Source: Microvelia longipes (lineage: Eukaryota > Arthropoda > Insecta > Hemiptera > Veliidae). From it: 64,000 bases of DNA. The position numbers and the translations under genes are program-made. The stretch covers positions 38,458,682 through 38,522,681 of the forward strand of contig JACMZG010001913.1 in NCBI GenBank assembly GCA_018340805.1, in the 5' to 3' direction. Numbering within the stretch: the stretch's first letter is position 1; each line of letters starts with the position of its first letter. The notes beneath the pieces are model-generated. The model ran no database searches. It was not told the origin of the DNA and was given only the letters and a program-made list of their open reading frames with translations. Positions 1 through 11,316 of the stretch are shown here, piece by piece.

Positions 1-392
1 TTGATGAATAATTGGAAATTTATCAGATATAAAATTTTTTACTCTTCAAGTTTTGCTCACAACAACAGGGAATCGCTTATTTCAAGTAACCTAAAATTTG
101 TGCGGTTACCTAAAGACTTAGAAGCATACACATTCGTATGTTAAGCAGAGTAAGTTATTTGTTCATTATTTAAGGTTTATTTTCAAAAACATTTGGTTTG
201 ATGCTTTTAAAAAAGAGTAATTTTTGTACTCCTGGTTCCTGAATTACCACTCTTGTGATATTCCTCTTCACTTTCCACAGTAAACTTTTGTTCATTACAA
301 GTTTTTTAAAATATTCAACCAATTTGTATCTGATATTTTTACTTATATAACACCTCTTGATTGTCCTGTCTTTAATTATTTATAATTTTTAG

Positions 393-514
393 GTTATTCA
401 TAGTGTAAAGAGAGACATATCAGTGTGCTCTGTTTTAAAAGAAAAGTTTGGCTACTCTGCTGATAATGCTAATTACCTGTTGGACAGATTTAATGATATA
501 AATAACTTACCTGG
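393..514 (+). CDS. TEFM: TEFM exon (first visible)
   Basis: Acceptor AG at 391-392 and donor GTGAGT at 515. The frame begins VIHSVKRDIS and ends NNLPG with two bases carried over. It forms the start of the helix-hairpin-helix region. The true first exon was not found in bases 1-392. Confidence 0.8.
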
Positions 515-3500
515 GTGAGTTAATTTATCTAAAACGGCATTGAAGAAATTTATTCATTTTTTTAGGCATTAATGCCTTTAAATCCTGACAATTGTCAGGA
601 GAAAGGCTTAAACAAAGACTTGATTTATTTAACAGAAAAATTACATTTGTCATTGTTTCATTACATTTGACATCAAAAAAATGATTTTATATCAAAAGTG
701 TAATAAATAAAAATGCTAAGCAGCGTTTTATTTTAAAAATGCTGAGCAGCGTTTTATTTTAAAAATGCTAAGCAGCATTTTTTTTAAAAATACTAAGCAG
801 CATTTTATTTTAAAAATACTAAGCAGCATTTTATTTTAAAAATACTAAGCAGCATTTTATTTTAAAAATGCTGAGCAGCGTTTTATTTTAAAAATGCTAT
901 GCAGCGTTTTATTTTAAAAATGCTATGCAGCGTTTTATTTTAAAAATACTAAGCAGCGTTTCATTTAAAAATACCTAAGCAGCTTTTATTTTAAAAATAC
1001 TAAGCAGCTTTTATTTTAAAAATACTAAGCAGCTTTTATTATAAATTCTAAGCAGCTTTTTATTTTAAAATACTAAGCAGCTTTTTATTATAAATTCTAA
1101 GCAGCTTTTTATTTTAAAATACCTAAGCAGCTTTTTATTTTAAAAATACTAAGCAGCTTTTTATTTTAAAAATGCTATACAGATTTTATTTTAAAAATCT
1201 GTTTCAGGTGTTTTTAAGAACTAATGAGTAAATTTTACCAAGTTATCGGTCTGTATGTGTGTCTGTTATCATAATAGCTACCTATGTATTTATTCTAGAG
1301 AGTTCAAACTTTGTACAAAAATTAGTTTTTAAGTTTAGTTGTATTACCTGGATTTCTTTTACTTCACCTGCAAGAATGATTCATAAAACACACAGCTGAA
1401 AATTTTTTGGATTGATTTAAAATATTACACTCATGTATTTGTATGTAAGAATTAAAAATGTGCCGAGTTTTATCCTATTATCAGCATTAGTTCATTTTTT
1501 ATTGAATGACTTTATTATGTTTTTTTAAATAGTTAAAAATCTAAAAATGATCTGGTCAAGATAAAATTTGGCACGAGTATATCTGTTTATGTAATAATTA
1601 AGTATAATTTCATTTCAGTATGTCTTAGTATACGAAATAGGCTATCATATTCGACAGTATGGCTATGGTTTTTGTCGAATCACCAGTGTTAAGGACCATT
1701 TCTTGAGTGAGGCCACTACATGGATGAGTGATATCTGGGTATAAAACGGATATTTTTGCTGTCTTACCTACTGCAATATAAATTAGGTGAATTCTGAGGA
1801 CGAGCAAAGCGAGTCCAAAGTTGTAAGAACGAGCTTAGCCAATCAGATGAAAAAAAGTTCAATGGTATTCAATAATTGAAATTTTCAGAAGCCTTATTGG
1901 GATAGCTAATAAAAAGAAGTTGGAATCCTACATAAAACAGAATGGGAATTTGGCTGGAATAGAAGATCTGTTGCAAGTTCATGGTTTAGGAGCCAAAACA
2001 ATTAGACGGATGTGTGATAAATTAATTTCAATAAAAGGTGATCCTCAATCCAGTGAAATTATTCAAAAAAATTCGACCAAGAGATATAGACTTCCCATCA
2101 TGACTCCAGCATTGACGGAATCACAAGCCTCGGTATTATTTATTTCTTTTTTGTCATAATTTAAGTACTTACTAATTACTGATTCAAAATAGCTAAAATT
2201 GTTCCTCCAATTTTTTTTCCTTGTGACAACTTTTGCATCCCTTCTTTCTGAAAAGGAGGCAGTTAACTGTATACACGTGTTAACCGTACATTTTAGCACA
2301 TGTGTATTATCTTTCAGAACGATCAGAATTTTTTTTGAAGTTTAATGATTTTTTGAAATGTTAGTTGTGTCATTACTGTGAGTTAATGACGTCACACATA
2401 TTTCATAAACAATAGGCTTAGGGAAATTAAATAGAAAAATGTTTGTGTTTCTAGTTTCATTTTGATCTGAGAAAGCGTCGAAAGTTATCATGTCCCATAG
2501 AAACGTCTTGGAACAAAATCTTGTACTTTCACTTACATTTATACTTGTTTATAACCTCAAAAAAATTTATATATTTTTTATCACCAAGTTCCTTCCTACC
2601 AAAAAATCACTTCACCCCCTCCATGACCTCAATCTCATAATTCATGATCTCATAATATTGAACCTTGTACCTCATAGTCCTATTTGTACAAACAAAAATA
2701 CGAAAGAATATATACGATTCCTTCGTTATAAAAAGTATCAGTGGTACAATTAAAGTACAATGTAGGATGTAATTCATTATACAATACTACATGTTTTTAT
2801 AATTTTTAAGCCTATAGGTAGGAAAGCATTGTTCCATGATTGGCAGCCTGTTAGTAATCAAAAATATGAAAGTAAGGAATTTGGTGACATTCAAAAACAT
2901 TACTTGAGTGTGAATTAAACTATTCCCATGATATTAACTCAAGTAATATTATTGCACAACACACTTATCTCTGTTTTGTTTGTGTTCTTCATTTTAGATT
3001 ATAAAGACAGTTGGTTCAGTATACCTTGGAGTTAACCAAATAACTTGGGCTAAAATTAATTGTATTTCTAAAAACTTGGAAGCGTGGGAGTTGTTCGATC
3101 TTGACAATTATACAGCCTTAAAGAAAGCTGATCTCGTCACCCTAATTAAATTGGTAAGATGTTTCATTAATTAATGGTTATGTTAAAATTCGTCCTGCTA
3201 AGATAAGATAAAATAAAACGACCAATAAGTGACTGCACATTACAATAGTCTTGTCAAACAAACAAAAAATTAAATAAACTTTAAAATTAAAGTACTCATT
3301 AACATTATAAAACACTTCATTCTAAAGCAAGTTCTTTACTACTTTGCTAAAAGTATCTGAATTCAAAATTCTAATGTTCTCTGGTAGGTGGTTAAACAGT
3401 TTTATTCCTAACACGCTGGCTCCCACCTCCGACTTCTTTAGTCTATGTTGCTTTTATCTATGTTGCTAAAGTGTGGTGGCAGGGGGGAGGATTAATATAT

Positions 3501-6500
3501 CTTCAGTCCTAGACAAATTTAAAAAATCTAAGCCTGTGCTTAGATTTAGATCCAATATAAGTTTCAACTTTGTACCTCTGTAAATAAAGGTACAATTTAA
3601 GAAGGAGATAGCAAATTTTCTTCGTAAAAACTTACTCTGTGTCTAACTTTATTCATCAGGTACTCATCTGATAAGTTGAAAACATCTGATTAGTATTAGA
3701 TTTGATTTTGATTTTATTCATCAAGGCCACTCATAGCGGGAAAAGTTGCTCAGCGGCGGGTAAAGCTATCTCACCACCTCAGCGAGCTGATGACCCTATC
3801 ATCAAGCTGCTTTTAACTTTAATTTTGCACGTTGAATTTGAAACAAACAGCCTAATACATACTAATAAAATATTATTGTTATTTTTAAATTAGCTTTTTT
3901 ATATTTATTAAAATAATTTACATTTTTACTATACATGGAGGTTATTTCCCTCTGCTAAAGAATGAAAAACTGCATGGTTTAAATATTTAGTTGAAAACAT
4001 ATTAATTTAGAGGATATAACACTGGTGATTTATTTATATTTTTTATTCTAATTAGCTGAGAGTTATTCTGTTTATTGAATAGACATTGCAATTCATAACA
4101 TTATTTTATCAGTAATCTAGATTACAATCATTGCGGATATGATCCAAATTAATGTACAATTATTTTGTTTATTTACACATACACACTCATCGACACACTT
4201 TTTTTTACCGTCTTTCAGTTGGGAGTCAAAATTTTTAATATAAATACAGTATCTTCTATATCCAGTGTATTAATTCTGTCTACTGAACTGTTCATAAATT
4301 TGCCATCTTAAATTATAAGTGATAACTTCTTAAAGTAACCTGATCAAGCTAAAGAGGGACGTGTTAAAGTGTATCTTTATTAATTTGATGTTTTACCTGA
4401 TCTCCCCCCCCCCCCACCACCACATCAGGTAAAATATCATGTAAACATCAGATGAGTACCTGGTGAATAAAGTTACACACCGACCAATGATTTGGCTCGG
4501 ACAGCGGAAGTTGAACCCAGGAATGTCCAAAATTTATTTCAGATGTTCCTCAGCAACTGGGCCTATTTATTTTATTTTATGTACAATATAATATAAATTA
4601 GCATTCAAATATAAATAAATATATAAAATACAATAAATATGAATTGCCTTAAATCAATATCATTGAGCCAATTTTCAAAGTTTATTTTTTTTGTTTTCAG
4701 TGCAAAGAATTAGTAGAACAATTGCCCGTCTGTGACACGTATATTTTGGAAGATTTAAATATTACTAACTACGGAAGCAATACTTCATCTGTAAATGGTT
4801 TGCCAAAAAATATTCTTACTACTATTACTTCTACATTAATACATCAACCACCTATAGGTAAATTTCTCTTGATCTGCAGTCTTGTTGTAAAATAGTCATT
4901 GTTTGTAATGTAAAAAGAGAACGGAATGGGGAACCCTAATCTGCAGAATTTTTTGCAGAATGAAATCTTTTTGCGAAATACTCTGAGGGAGGCAAATGTT
5001 GTAAGAATGAGTTGATAATTGTAGGGACATGTTTCTAGGCGTAATGTAACAATTATACAAATTTTCAACCCTCTAGCTATCTTGAAAGTACCCATTCTGC
5101 AAAATATTTTACAGAAAACGTTGTTCTGCAGATTAGGGTTGCCTTAACTGAATAGTAAATGTATGGAGGGGTAGACATCTGGTTAGGGACTCACTATTTC
5201 TTAACCTTTTTGATTAGCGATCCAAAAAGTTATTAATAACTGCCCTCTGACCCAATACTTATACTCTATATAGAAGTTTTGCGGGCTTAGTATTTTGTTA
5301 AATTTTGAATCATAAGCCAAATTAATTTACAAAACAGGTACACACAGAGTACTGTATTACTAGAATAGTAAATTATTATTTGCTTATAATTTTTAAGGCC
5401 TCCTGGGTGGTTTTCACAAAGTTGTCTGTCTGTTATCATCATAGCTTTCAGTGTATTATCCTACAGAGTTGAAACTTTGTACAAAAATCAGTTTATAGGT
5501 TTAGCTGTGCTACCCGGAAAATATTTTTATGACGTCATTAACCAAAAAATATTTTTATTTTTTTTATTATTTTTTAATAATGACTCAGTAAAAATTTAAA
5601 CAAATTATAAATCAGGGAAAAATGTTGCGATCCGATTGAGATTTGGCAGGCATATAGCCATGTATAAGACTAACCTATGTGCCAAGTTTTATTATCAGCA
5701 TTAGTAATTTAAAAAATAATTTAAAAATTAATTTTTATCAATGACCGTTAAACAAAAATAAAACCAAAATCAGAGCCTTCGTTTATGTACACGTTTTTTT
5801 AAAAAAATTAAATGTCCTTAAAAAATTAAAAAAATGTGTAAATTACAGAAGTGAACCTATATATTATAGCCGTTCATATCAAATAAAAAGACCTAAGTCT
5901 TATTTTTTATAACTAGAAAATGAATTTAATAACATTTTTTTTAAATAAAAAGATATTAATTTCACTAAAGTTTTATATTTTTGTAATATAAAATATTTAA
6001 CTAAAAATTAGTCATCATCAGAGTTTAAAAATATAAATTATAAAATAAAAAAAACAAACCATACCAAGGTGCAATATGAAGTAGTTTGTAAAATTGTTTT
6101 TTTTATTTTATAATTTATATTGTTAAACTCTGATGATGACTAATTTTTAGTTAAAAGCTTAGTTAATTATGATGTATTACAAAAATATAGGTCTGTTGTG
6201 TAATTAATCTGTTTTTATTTATTTTTTTATAAGTCCACAAAAAAGAAACTTTTTAAAATTTTTTTAGTTCAATACGTTTTTTTCTAAAACTATGTCTACA
6301 TATTTTTTTTAAGTTTCATTAATAAATAATGTACTTTTACCAATTATTTTCTCACAACCTGACAATTATTGTCAATGACCCAAAGGTTGTCAATCGCTTC
6401 TTTATATAACCTGTATTATTCCTTCTAAAAGCAATATCAGAGGCCTTGGTATTTTGGGCCACTTAGCAGACTTATCACTTCGCTGCATTGGTGCTTAGGT

Positions 6501-7257
6501 GTGCTTTGCGACCCCCTGCACCTCCCATGTTCTTTTTCTGTTTTATTTTTTCATGTTTGTATCTTTGTAAGTGGCATACTGCCATGGTTTTTAACTAATT
6601 ATGGTATTAACATAGACGCAGTGACGTAATAATTAACATTATTATTAATGTATTTATGTTAAATAATAAAAATGCATCAAAATTTAAAAAAATATTTTTA
6701 ATTTGAGATGCGGTAAATTAAAAAATAAGACCAATTATATTTTTTTAATTAGCTTATAATAAGTCACAAAAGATAAATGTCTTTGATTTATTGTTGTTCA
6801 ATAAATTTGGTCTTGGGCCGGGTATGAAGGTGAGTGCCTTAAAATAAATTCTCCTTGATTAAAAGCTGGACCATCGCACCTATAGGAAAAAGAGTGAGAG
6901 TTGATACAATCATTTTTACATTTCTTTAATTTTGATTTATTATTTTTAGGTGGTGTGCCTAAACTAGTTTTGGTTAATAGCAGAGCAGTAGCAAAATGGT
7001 CTGGACGTTTGGTCGGTTCTGAAATTATTTCTAGTCAAAGTATTATTAATGATATTATAATACAACTTAATGATCAAGATAGTGTTTCTAGTGGACTAAG
7101 TAAAGGAGCATTACCGTTACTTTATGCTGAGCCTTCATTGAGAGACTTTTATTTAGCATCTATCCCTTCATCTAAAGAAGCCTTAGCAGATGCTGTTCTT
7201 TTAGCACTATCATTTATCGATTTAGCAATTAATAAAAAAGAATCATTTGAAAGATGA
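393..7257 (+). CDS. TEFM: TEFM, mitochondrial transcription elongation factor (5' end outside window)
   Basis: Five exons join in frame with GT-AG borders: 393-514, 1889-2132, 2998-3153, 4701-4857 and 6950-7257 (stop TGA), giving 328 visible residues. The order is that of animal TEFM. A helix-hairpin-helix part comes first (residues 42-91, core HGLGAKTIRR at 72-81). A ribonuclease H-like pseudonuclease fold follows, starting at VYLGVNQITWAKI (exon 3) and ending with the helix ADAVLLALSFIDLAI. In vertebrates TEFM binds the mitochondrial RNA polymerase and makes it processive, linking transcription to replication priming. Human TEFM has 360 residues, so only the mitochondrial targeting peptide and a short N-terminal stretch should be missing, left of position 1. 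Identification rests on the two-domain order and on remembered resemblance to the vertebrate protein. Introns 1 and 4 carry repeats. Confidence 0.85.
706..1199. repeat. 26-bp minisatellite, about 19 copies
   Basis: Tandem array with unit close to AATACTAAGCAGCATTTTAT plus TTTAAA, in the first visible TEFM intron. Copies differ by GCG/GCA/GCT variants grouped in neighbouring units, indicating local duplication. Confidence 0.93.
1253..1862 (+). repeat. Dispersed repeat family A copy
   Basis: Starts TCTGTATGTGTGTCTGTTAT and ends near GATGAAAAAAAGTTC. It shares phrases (AAACTTTGTACAAAAAT, GAGGACGAGCAAAGCGAG, GGATGAGTGA) with copies at 5425-5700, 20996-21735, 23140-23250 and 26360-26745. It has no coding potential and ends just before TEFM exon 1889-2132. 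Confidence 0.6.
1889..2132 (+). CDS. TEFM: TEFM exon, helix-hairpin-helix core
   Basis: Acceptor TTTTCAG ends at 1888; donor GTATTA starts at 2133. The phase matches the previous exon (one base completes Gly). It encodes LLQVHGLGAKTIRRM, the helix-hairpin-helix signature, and then the linker to the RNase H-like fold. Confidence 0.82.
2998..3153 (+). CDS. TEFM: TEFM exon, first strands of the RNase H-like fold
   Basis: 52 codons, phase 0 at both ends, between TTTTAG and GTAAGA. It encodes SVYLGVNQITWAKI and EAWELFDLD, the first beta strands of the pseudonuclease domain. Confidence 0.82.
3235..3565 (-). mobile_element. LINE ORF2 C-terminal fragment
   Basis: The minus strand reads KSEVGASVLGIKLFNHLPEN and then VVKNLL...NEVFYNVNE, typical of the extreme C-terminus of non-LTR reverse transcriptase ORFs. 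It is short, interrupted by a stop, and lies in a TEFM intron. Confidence 0.55.
4701..4857 (+). CDS. TEFM: TEFM exon, middle of the RNase H-like fold
   Basis: Acceptor TTTTCAG ends at 4700; donor GTAAAT starts at 4858. The exon begins CKELVEQLPVCDTYILED, matching the 'leads to a strand ending in E/D' part of TEFM. It ends one base into a Gly codon. Confidence 0.8.
4927..5146. repeat. Small foldback element
   Basis: Arms GAACCCTAATCTGCAGAA (left) and its inverted copy near 5128-5146, plus TTTTGCAGAATG inverted near 5093, close to the donor of TEFM exon 4701-4857. The minus-strand ORF across it is not coding. Confidence 0.55.
5425..5705 (+). repeat. Dispersed repeat family A copy
   Basis: Begins GTCTGTCTGTTATCATCATA and continues through ACTTTGTACAAAAATCAG and TTGAGATTTGGCAGGCATAT. 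It matches the copy at 1253 and lies in TEFM intron 4. Confidence 0.6.
5998..6154. repeat. Foldback element with 60-bp arms
   Basis: The left arm 5998-6058 starts TTAACTAAAAATTAGTCATC and is repeated inverted at 6094-6154. The ends contain CATCATCAGAG. It lies in TEFM intron 4. Confidence 0.75.
6950..7257 (+). CDS. TEFM: TEFM terminal exon
   Basis: Acceptor TTTTTAG ends at 6949. It reads GGVPKLVLVNSRAVAKW through to the stop at 7255-7257 and holds the last helix of the domain (ADAVLLALSFIDLAI). An apparent TTG start at 6901 is only the in-frame extension of the exon into the intron. Confidence 0.85.
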
Positions 7258-7287
7258 TAAAACTTATGTTTGATTAAAAATTATAAT

Positions 7288-7463
7288 AGTATAACACACG
7301 GTTATAAAGAGTTAACGACAAGAGAAAATAATAAGAGGGAGCCAATGATGTTAGTTTTGGATGTTAAACTACACCCACTATTTCATATCAGACCTACCTT
7401 ATTGGTTCCTCAGTACTATTTTCCCATGCTGTCAACTGATTATAACCATGTGCAATACTATAG
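7288..7463. mobile_element. MITE family M copy 1
   Basis: Terminal inverted repeats: TATAACACACGGTTATAAAG at left and, inverted, TATTTTCCCATGCTGTCAAC...ATAACCATGTG at right. It starts just 30 bases after the TEFM stop. The same family occurs at 13643, 39660 and 8446. Confidence 0.75.
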
Positions 7464-7734
7464 TAGTTTAATTTTATAACACTGCCGCTTTAGTCATGGT
7501 TGTACCTGTTTTAAACGATGCCTCTAAATAAGCTTAAAGAATTCAAACGGGAAAAAGCTAACATAATGTGTAAGTCTATAAAAACTAATCTATACTCAAA
7601 AAAGTATCAAATTTTTACTCTTTTTGTTGGATTGTTACCTTAAAGATAAGTTGAACAGTCACATATAAATACTATTTATAAAATTAGCATGTTCTGTTTT
7701 ATTTAATGTTTTCTGTTCTTTAAACAACTTTGAT

Positions 7735-8024
7735 CAGGGGTTCTCAAAGTTTGGTAGGCTTACCACTGGTGATATGAGAAAATCTTTTTGGTGGTACACT
7801 AAAAAATCTTATACCTTTTGTGAATAAAAAAAATCAACCAAAACAAACAATAAAAATCAATAAGAATGAAAAGTAATAAATTCATTTTAATGAATTTTTA
7901 TTTGAAAGAGGAATATTTTAGGTACTCTTCTTTGTATTATTAATAATTATTATCAATCAGGAATTGGCAATTACAAAATATGATTTATATCAGGGGCTTA
8001 ATAATAATAATTTGGGAACCCCTG
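7735..8024. mobile_element. hAT-type MITE, 290 bp
   Basis: Ends CAGGGGTTCTCAAA and TTTGGGAACCCCTG are near-perfect inverted repeats of the kind seen in hAT elements. The flanking 8 bases do not match, so the target duplication has decayed. Confidence 0.75.
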
Positions 8025-8445
8025 TCTTAGAAAAAGAAATTAACTCATTACTTATTTATGTAGATTGATTATTGAAGATTTTATTTAATTTTAAAATAAA
8101 TTTACACTTTTAAGAATTTGGATTTTTTTTAATTTCTGTATAAAAACAGGTCTGTTTTTTAGTTTCAATGTATACATTTTTTTATAAATGTGGATTACTT
8201 TAATTATTAGATAATTTAAGAGCATCATTAAAGCTCTTAATAATGTTTGATCATTATAACAAAAACGTTATAATTATAAAAGGTAAAATAAGTTGGTGGC
8301 TAGCAAATAGCCTTAAAATTAATAAGAATAAAACCCAAGAACTTATACAGACATACAATGAGCAGTTAAGTATGATTTTTTTAAATTCTAATTTGGAAAG
8401 CATTTTTTTCCAAATATGCAAGAAAGTCAATGAGGTTTATCTTTG

Positions 8446-8556
8446 GATGTAAAACCAGCCCACAATTTCATATTAGGCCAACCTCATTGGTTCGTCGCAA
8501 CCTATCTTCCCTTGCTGTCAACTGACTATTACCATGTTCTCTACTATAATTTAAGT
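8446..8556. mobile_element. MITE family M half copy
   Basis: Right half only: TCATTGGTTCGTCGCAACC, then CTTGCTGTCAACTGACTATT and ACCATGTTCTCTACTAT. It is truncated on the left. Confidence 0.6.
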
Positions 8557-8637
8557 AAAGTATTATAACTAGTGAAGTATGCTGCAGTATTAGTCTTATG
8601 TTTCAGAGAAATATTTAGTTTGCAGATAGACAGAATG

Positions 8638-8681
8638 CTTATTAAAGGACTAGGGCCTTAAGGCCCTAGTCCTTTAATAAG
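8638..8681. repeat. Perfect 44-bp palindrome
   Basis: The sequence CTTATTAAAGGACTAGGGCC TT is followed by its exact complement with no spacer. More GGACTAGG copies follow to 8711, and a second hairpin, GAAACTGACTG...CAGTCAGTTTC, at 8715-8741. It lies between TEFM and the 470-aa gene. Confidence 0.95.
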
Positions 8682-8841
8682 GACTAGGACTAGGGCCTTG
8701 TCCCTAGTCCTTTTGAAACTGACTGAGAAACAGTCAGTTTCTCGAAAATGAATCAAGTAAAAGGCGATTTAAAACTATATCCCAGTTTTCTTAAAGATTT
8801 TTATTTCAAAAAATAAAATTACAAAGGAATGTGTGTTTATT

Positions 8842-10254
8842 TTATGATATACGCCCGGAGTAAAATTTGACTTTAGTGTCATTTATTCTGCTATCATCGC
8901 TCTTGTTTAATTCTCTAAATGCTTTGAGGCTGTGGAGCAGCTTGAAACCATTGTCTGTTTTCTTTGATTTTTTCATGCTTTCAATCCCAATAGGTTGGTC
9001 CATGTGATCTGAACCTATTAGTTTATCTATGTACATCATTATATTTTTTTCAAGCAGGTATTCAATATTACCTGTAGAATCTGTTGAATCAATAATTCTC
9101 TTGGATTGTTGCAACACCGGATCTATTTTTATCATAATGTATTTAGAATGTTTATCACTTTCAAGTAAATTTAAGAGGGGTGATCTGAATGGTATCATAG
9201 TATAAACAAAGGAATTGACAATATGAGAACTATTAAAAATGAGTGGTTCAGGTAGGTTGATGATTTTTTCTTTAACTATATCTGAGACTAGGCTAGACTT
9301 ATATCCTCTATCCCTGTGTTCGTCAATGCCTTCTCTATATTGTTCCACACATGAAATAGGATCTATAAATGAATCTGTAATTTCTGTTTTCTTTTCACTC
9401 TGAGGCATGATTGGATCACAAAGTGCTACCCCCAGGTCATCTCCTAGTTGTATATTGTTGTCAGAAACCCCTATATTTTTGTTTCTATTGAACTCATCAT
9501 TTTCTCTAAAATTTTGAACGGGCTCTTGATTAATCAGATCATCGTCAATGTTTGCTTCATCCATGACATTTGAGTTCTGTGAACCAAAACCTAAATGCTG
9601 TTTTGACTTTCTTTTTCTATTTTTCAACATGTAACTAGCAAAATCAGACACATCATCATTTATTGGATATGCTTCAGTAGGCCGAAATGAATTCACTTGG
9701 TTTGGTAAATCCAGATGAGTTTGTGCCACTGCTTTGTTCCATTTCATGAAGTTTTTAAAATTTTTACCTCCCTCTAATCTATCTTGAAATTGAACTTCTC
9801 CAGAGTTGTATCTTATCTGCCTTTCTTTTCTAGCCCTACCTTTATTTGATAAATTTATTCCTTCATACCTTTTATTATTTTCTCTTGATCTATTATTTCT
9901 CTTTAATTCAACGATTTCATCTTTAACACCTACTGGATCATCGGTATCTTTTGATAACTCCTTATCCATATAACTGATAGCTGATGTTTCAAAGAAATTA
10001 GCTCCCCTGATTCCTCTGCCCCTTTTAGACTCATGTTTTTTGTTAAGACTTCTTTTTATTCTTGATATTGAAACTAAATTAGATGTTGGATCGTCTGAAT
10101 TATTTGCTTTAGCTCCTATTGTTTCATACTTAGGTTTTATTGTAACACAGTTGGTTACTGAAATGATTAGGAGTAAACTAACCAAAAGCCAATATAATCT
10201 AAAACAGAAAATGATTTTGGTTATAATTCTGAACCATACCACCATACTCCACAT
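8842..10254 (-). CDS. Unrecognised 470-residue secreted or type II membrane protein
   Basis: A single uninterrupted ORF from ATG at 10254 to TAA at 8842, much longer than any chance ORF in this AT-rich DNA. Residues 15-36 are strongly hydrophobic (core LYWLLVSLLLIISV), ending near Cys36, so this is a signal peptide or an N-terminal membrane anchor. The rest is hydrophilic and charged, rich in Asn, Asp, Lys and Arg, with many dibasic sites and probably much disorder. Two cysteines lie in a more ordered part (ALCDPIMP and PISCVEQYREG, about residues 270-310), followed by a hydrophobic, mixed C-terminal third. A polyadenylation signal AATAAA lies about 40 bases after the stop (minus strand, 8805-8800). 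No known domain is recognised. It is convergent with TEFM. The ORF itself is likely real; the function is unknown. Confidence 0.6.
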   Translation of the reverse strand: MWSMVVWFRIITKIIFCFRLYWLLVSLLLIISVTNCVTIKPKYETIGAKANNSDDPTSNLVSISRIKRSLNKKHESKRGRGIRGANFFETSAISYMDKELSKDTDDPVGVKDEIVELKRNNRSRENNKRYEGINLSNKGRARKERQIRYNSGEVQFQDRLEGGKNFKNFMKWNKAVAQTHLDLPNQVNSFRPTEAYPINDDVSDFASYMLKNRKRKSKQHLGFGSQNSNVMDEANIDDDLINQEPVQNFRENDEFNRNKNIGVSDNNIQLGDDLGVALCDPIMPQSEKKTEITDSFIDPISCVEQYREGIDEHRDRGYKSSLVSDIVKEKIINLPEPLIFNSSHIVNSFVYTMIPFRSPLLNLLESDKHSKYIMIKIDPVLQQSKRIIDSTDSTGNIEYLLEKNIMMYIDKLIGSDHMDQPIGIESMKKSKKTDNGFKLLHSLKAFRELNKSDDSRINDTKVKFYSGRIS

Positions 10255-10857
10255 ATAATCAGAATTGTAGTTAATATTTATACAAAACTAATATAAAATT
10301 ATTGACCAAACTATTTAAACAAGATAATTTTACGGCCGAAAGCTCAAACTTTGTGTTTTTATACCTATCTGACCACTACCTCATAAAATTATCTTGTTAA
10401 TATTTATTTTGAAGCTTAATTATATTAAAATATGGCTCAAATAGTATTTTAAGAAACCTTATAAACATAATATATTTATCATTTGATACTACCGAGTTTT
10501 GCAAAATATGAATTGTTGACACAATATTATATTTTTTATAAAATTATTTTGTTAATCATAAGTGTATACATATAAAAGAGGGTTCTTTTTTCTAACTTAG
10601 TATTTATATTTTAATGCGCTTTTAAATTATAGATATCAAAAGGAAGAAATTAGTTAGATGGAATATTTCAACCAATTTTTGTCAAGGAGTTGACACTCCT
10701 GTGAAAGTTAAGTATAAGTTTTAAAAATTTAGGGGTATATGTGGGATCTCATTTTAACGGGGTTGAGATCATTTTAACAAATACGCAAAGGAAGCAGAGG
10801 CCTCGGTCCTTGTTTGCTTCCTCCATCTTACATATATGTATGTATATATCCAACATA

Positions 10858-10860
10858 CAT

Positions 10861-10911
<51 letters not shown>

Positions 10912-10990
10912 ATATATTATATATAATATATATATATATAATATATTATATTTATTATATTTAAATATATAATCAATACATATACATATA
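10858..10990. repeat. CA then TA microsatellite
   Basis: ACACACACACACAC followed by about 100 bases of almost pure TA. The small ORFs across it are not coding. Confidence 0.95.
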
Positions 10991-11065
10991 TTGATTTTGC
11001 ATACTCTTGTAAGGTGAACACTATCACAGTTAATCTGAACTGAAACGATAGATGCACGCATTGGT

Positions 11066-11316
11066 CGACTAGAACTAGGTAAAAGTCTTACTTTGGTTAC
11101 CTGGTGGTTTTGACCATAATCAATGGGATCTGGTGATCCCATTGATTAATGCATATAAAACCTTTTGGATTACCTTTGGAGCAGCCTCACTCTAAACTCC
11201 CTAGAAATTATAAAAAGTAACAAAATCTGTATGTTGTACATCTAAAAGGTTTTAAATTAATTACTTAATGGGATCTGGTGGTTACAGAAGTAAGACTTTT
11301 ACCTAGAACTGACCTG
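11066..11316. repeat. Foldback element
   Basis: AACTAGGTAAAAGTCTTACT at 11072 recurs inverted at 11287-11311. GGGATCTGGTG also recurs. The middle contains CAATGGGATCTGGTGATCCCATTG at 11120-11145. Confidence 0.7.

Noticed and set aside
4844..5095. 83-codon minus-strand ORF at the TEFM exon 4 border
   Set aside because: It overlaps the real exon and a foldback repeat; shadow ORF.
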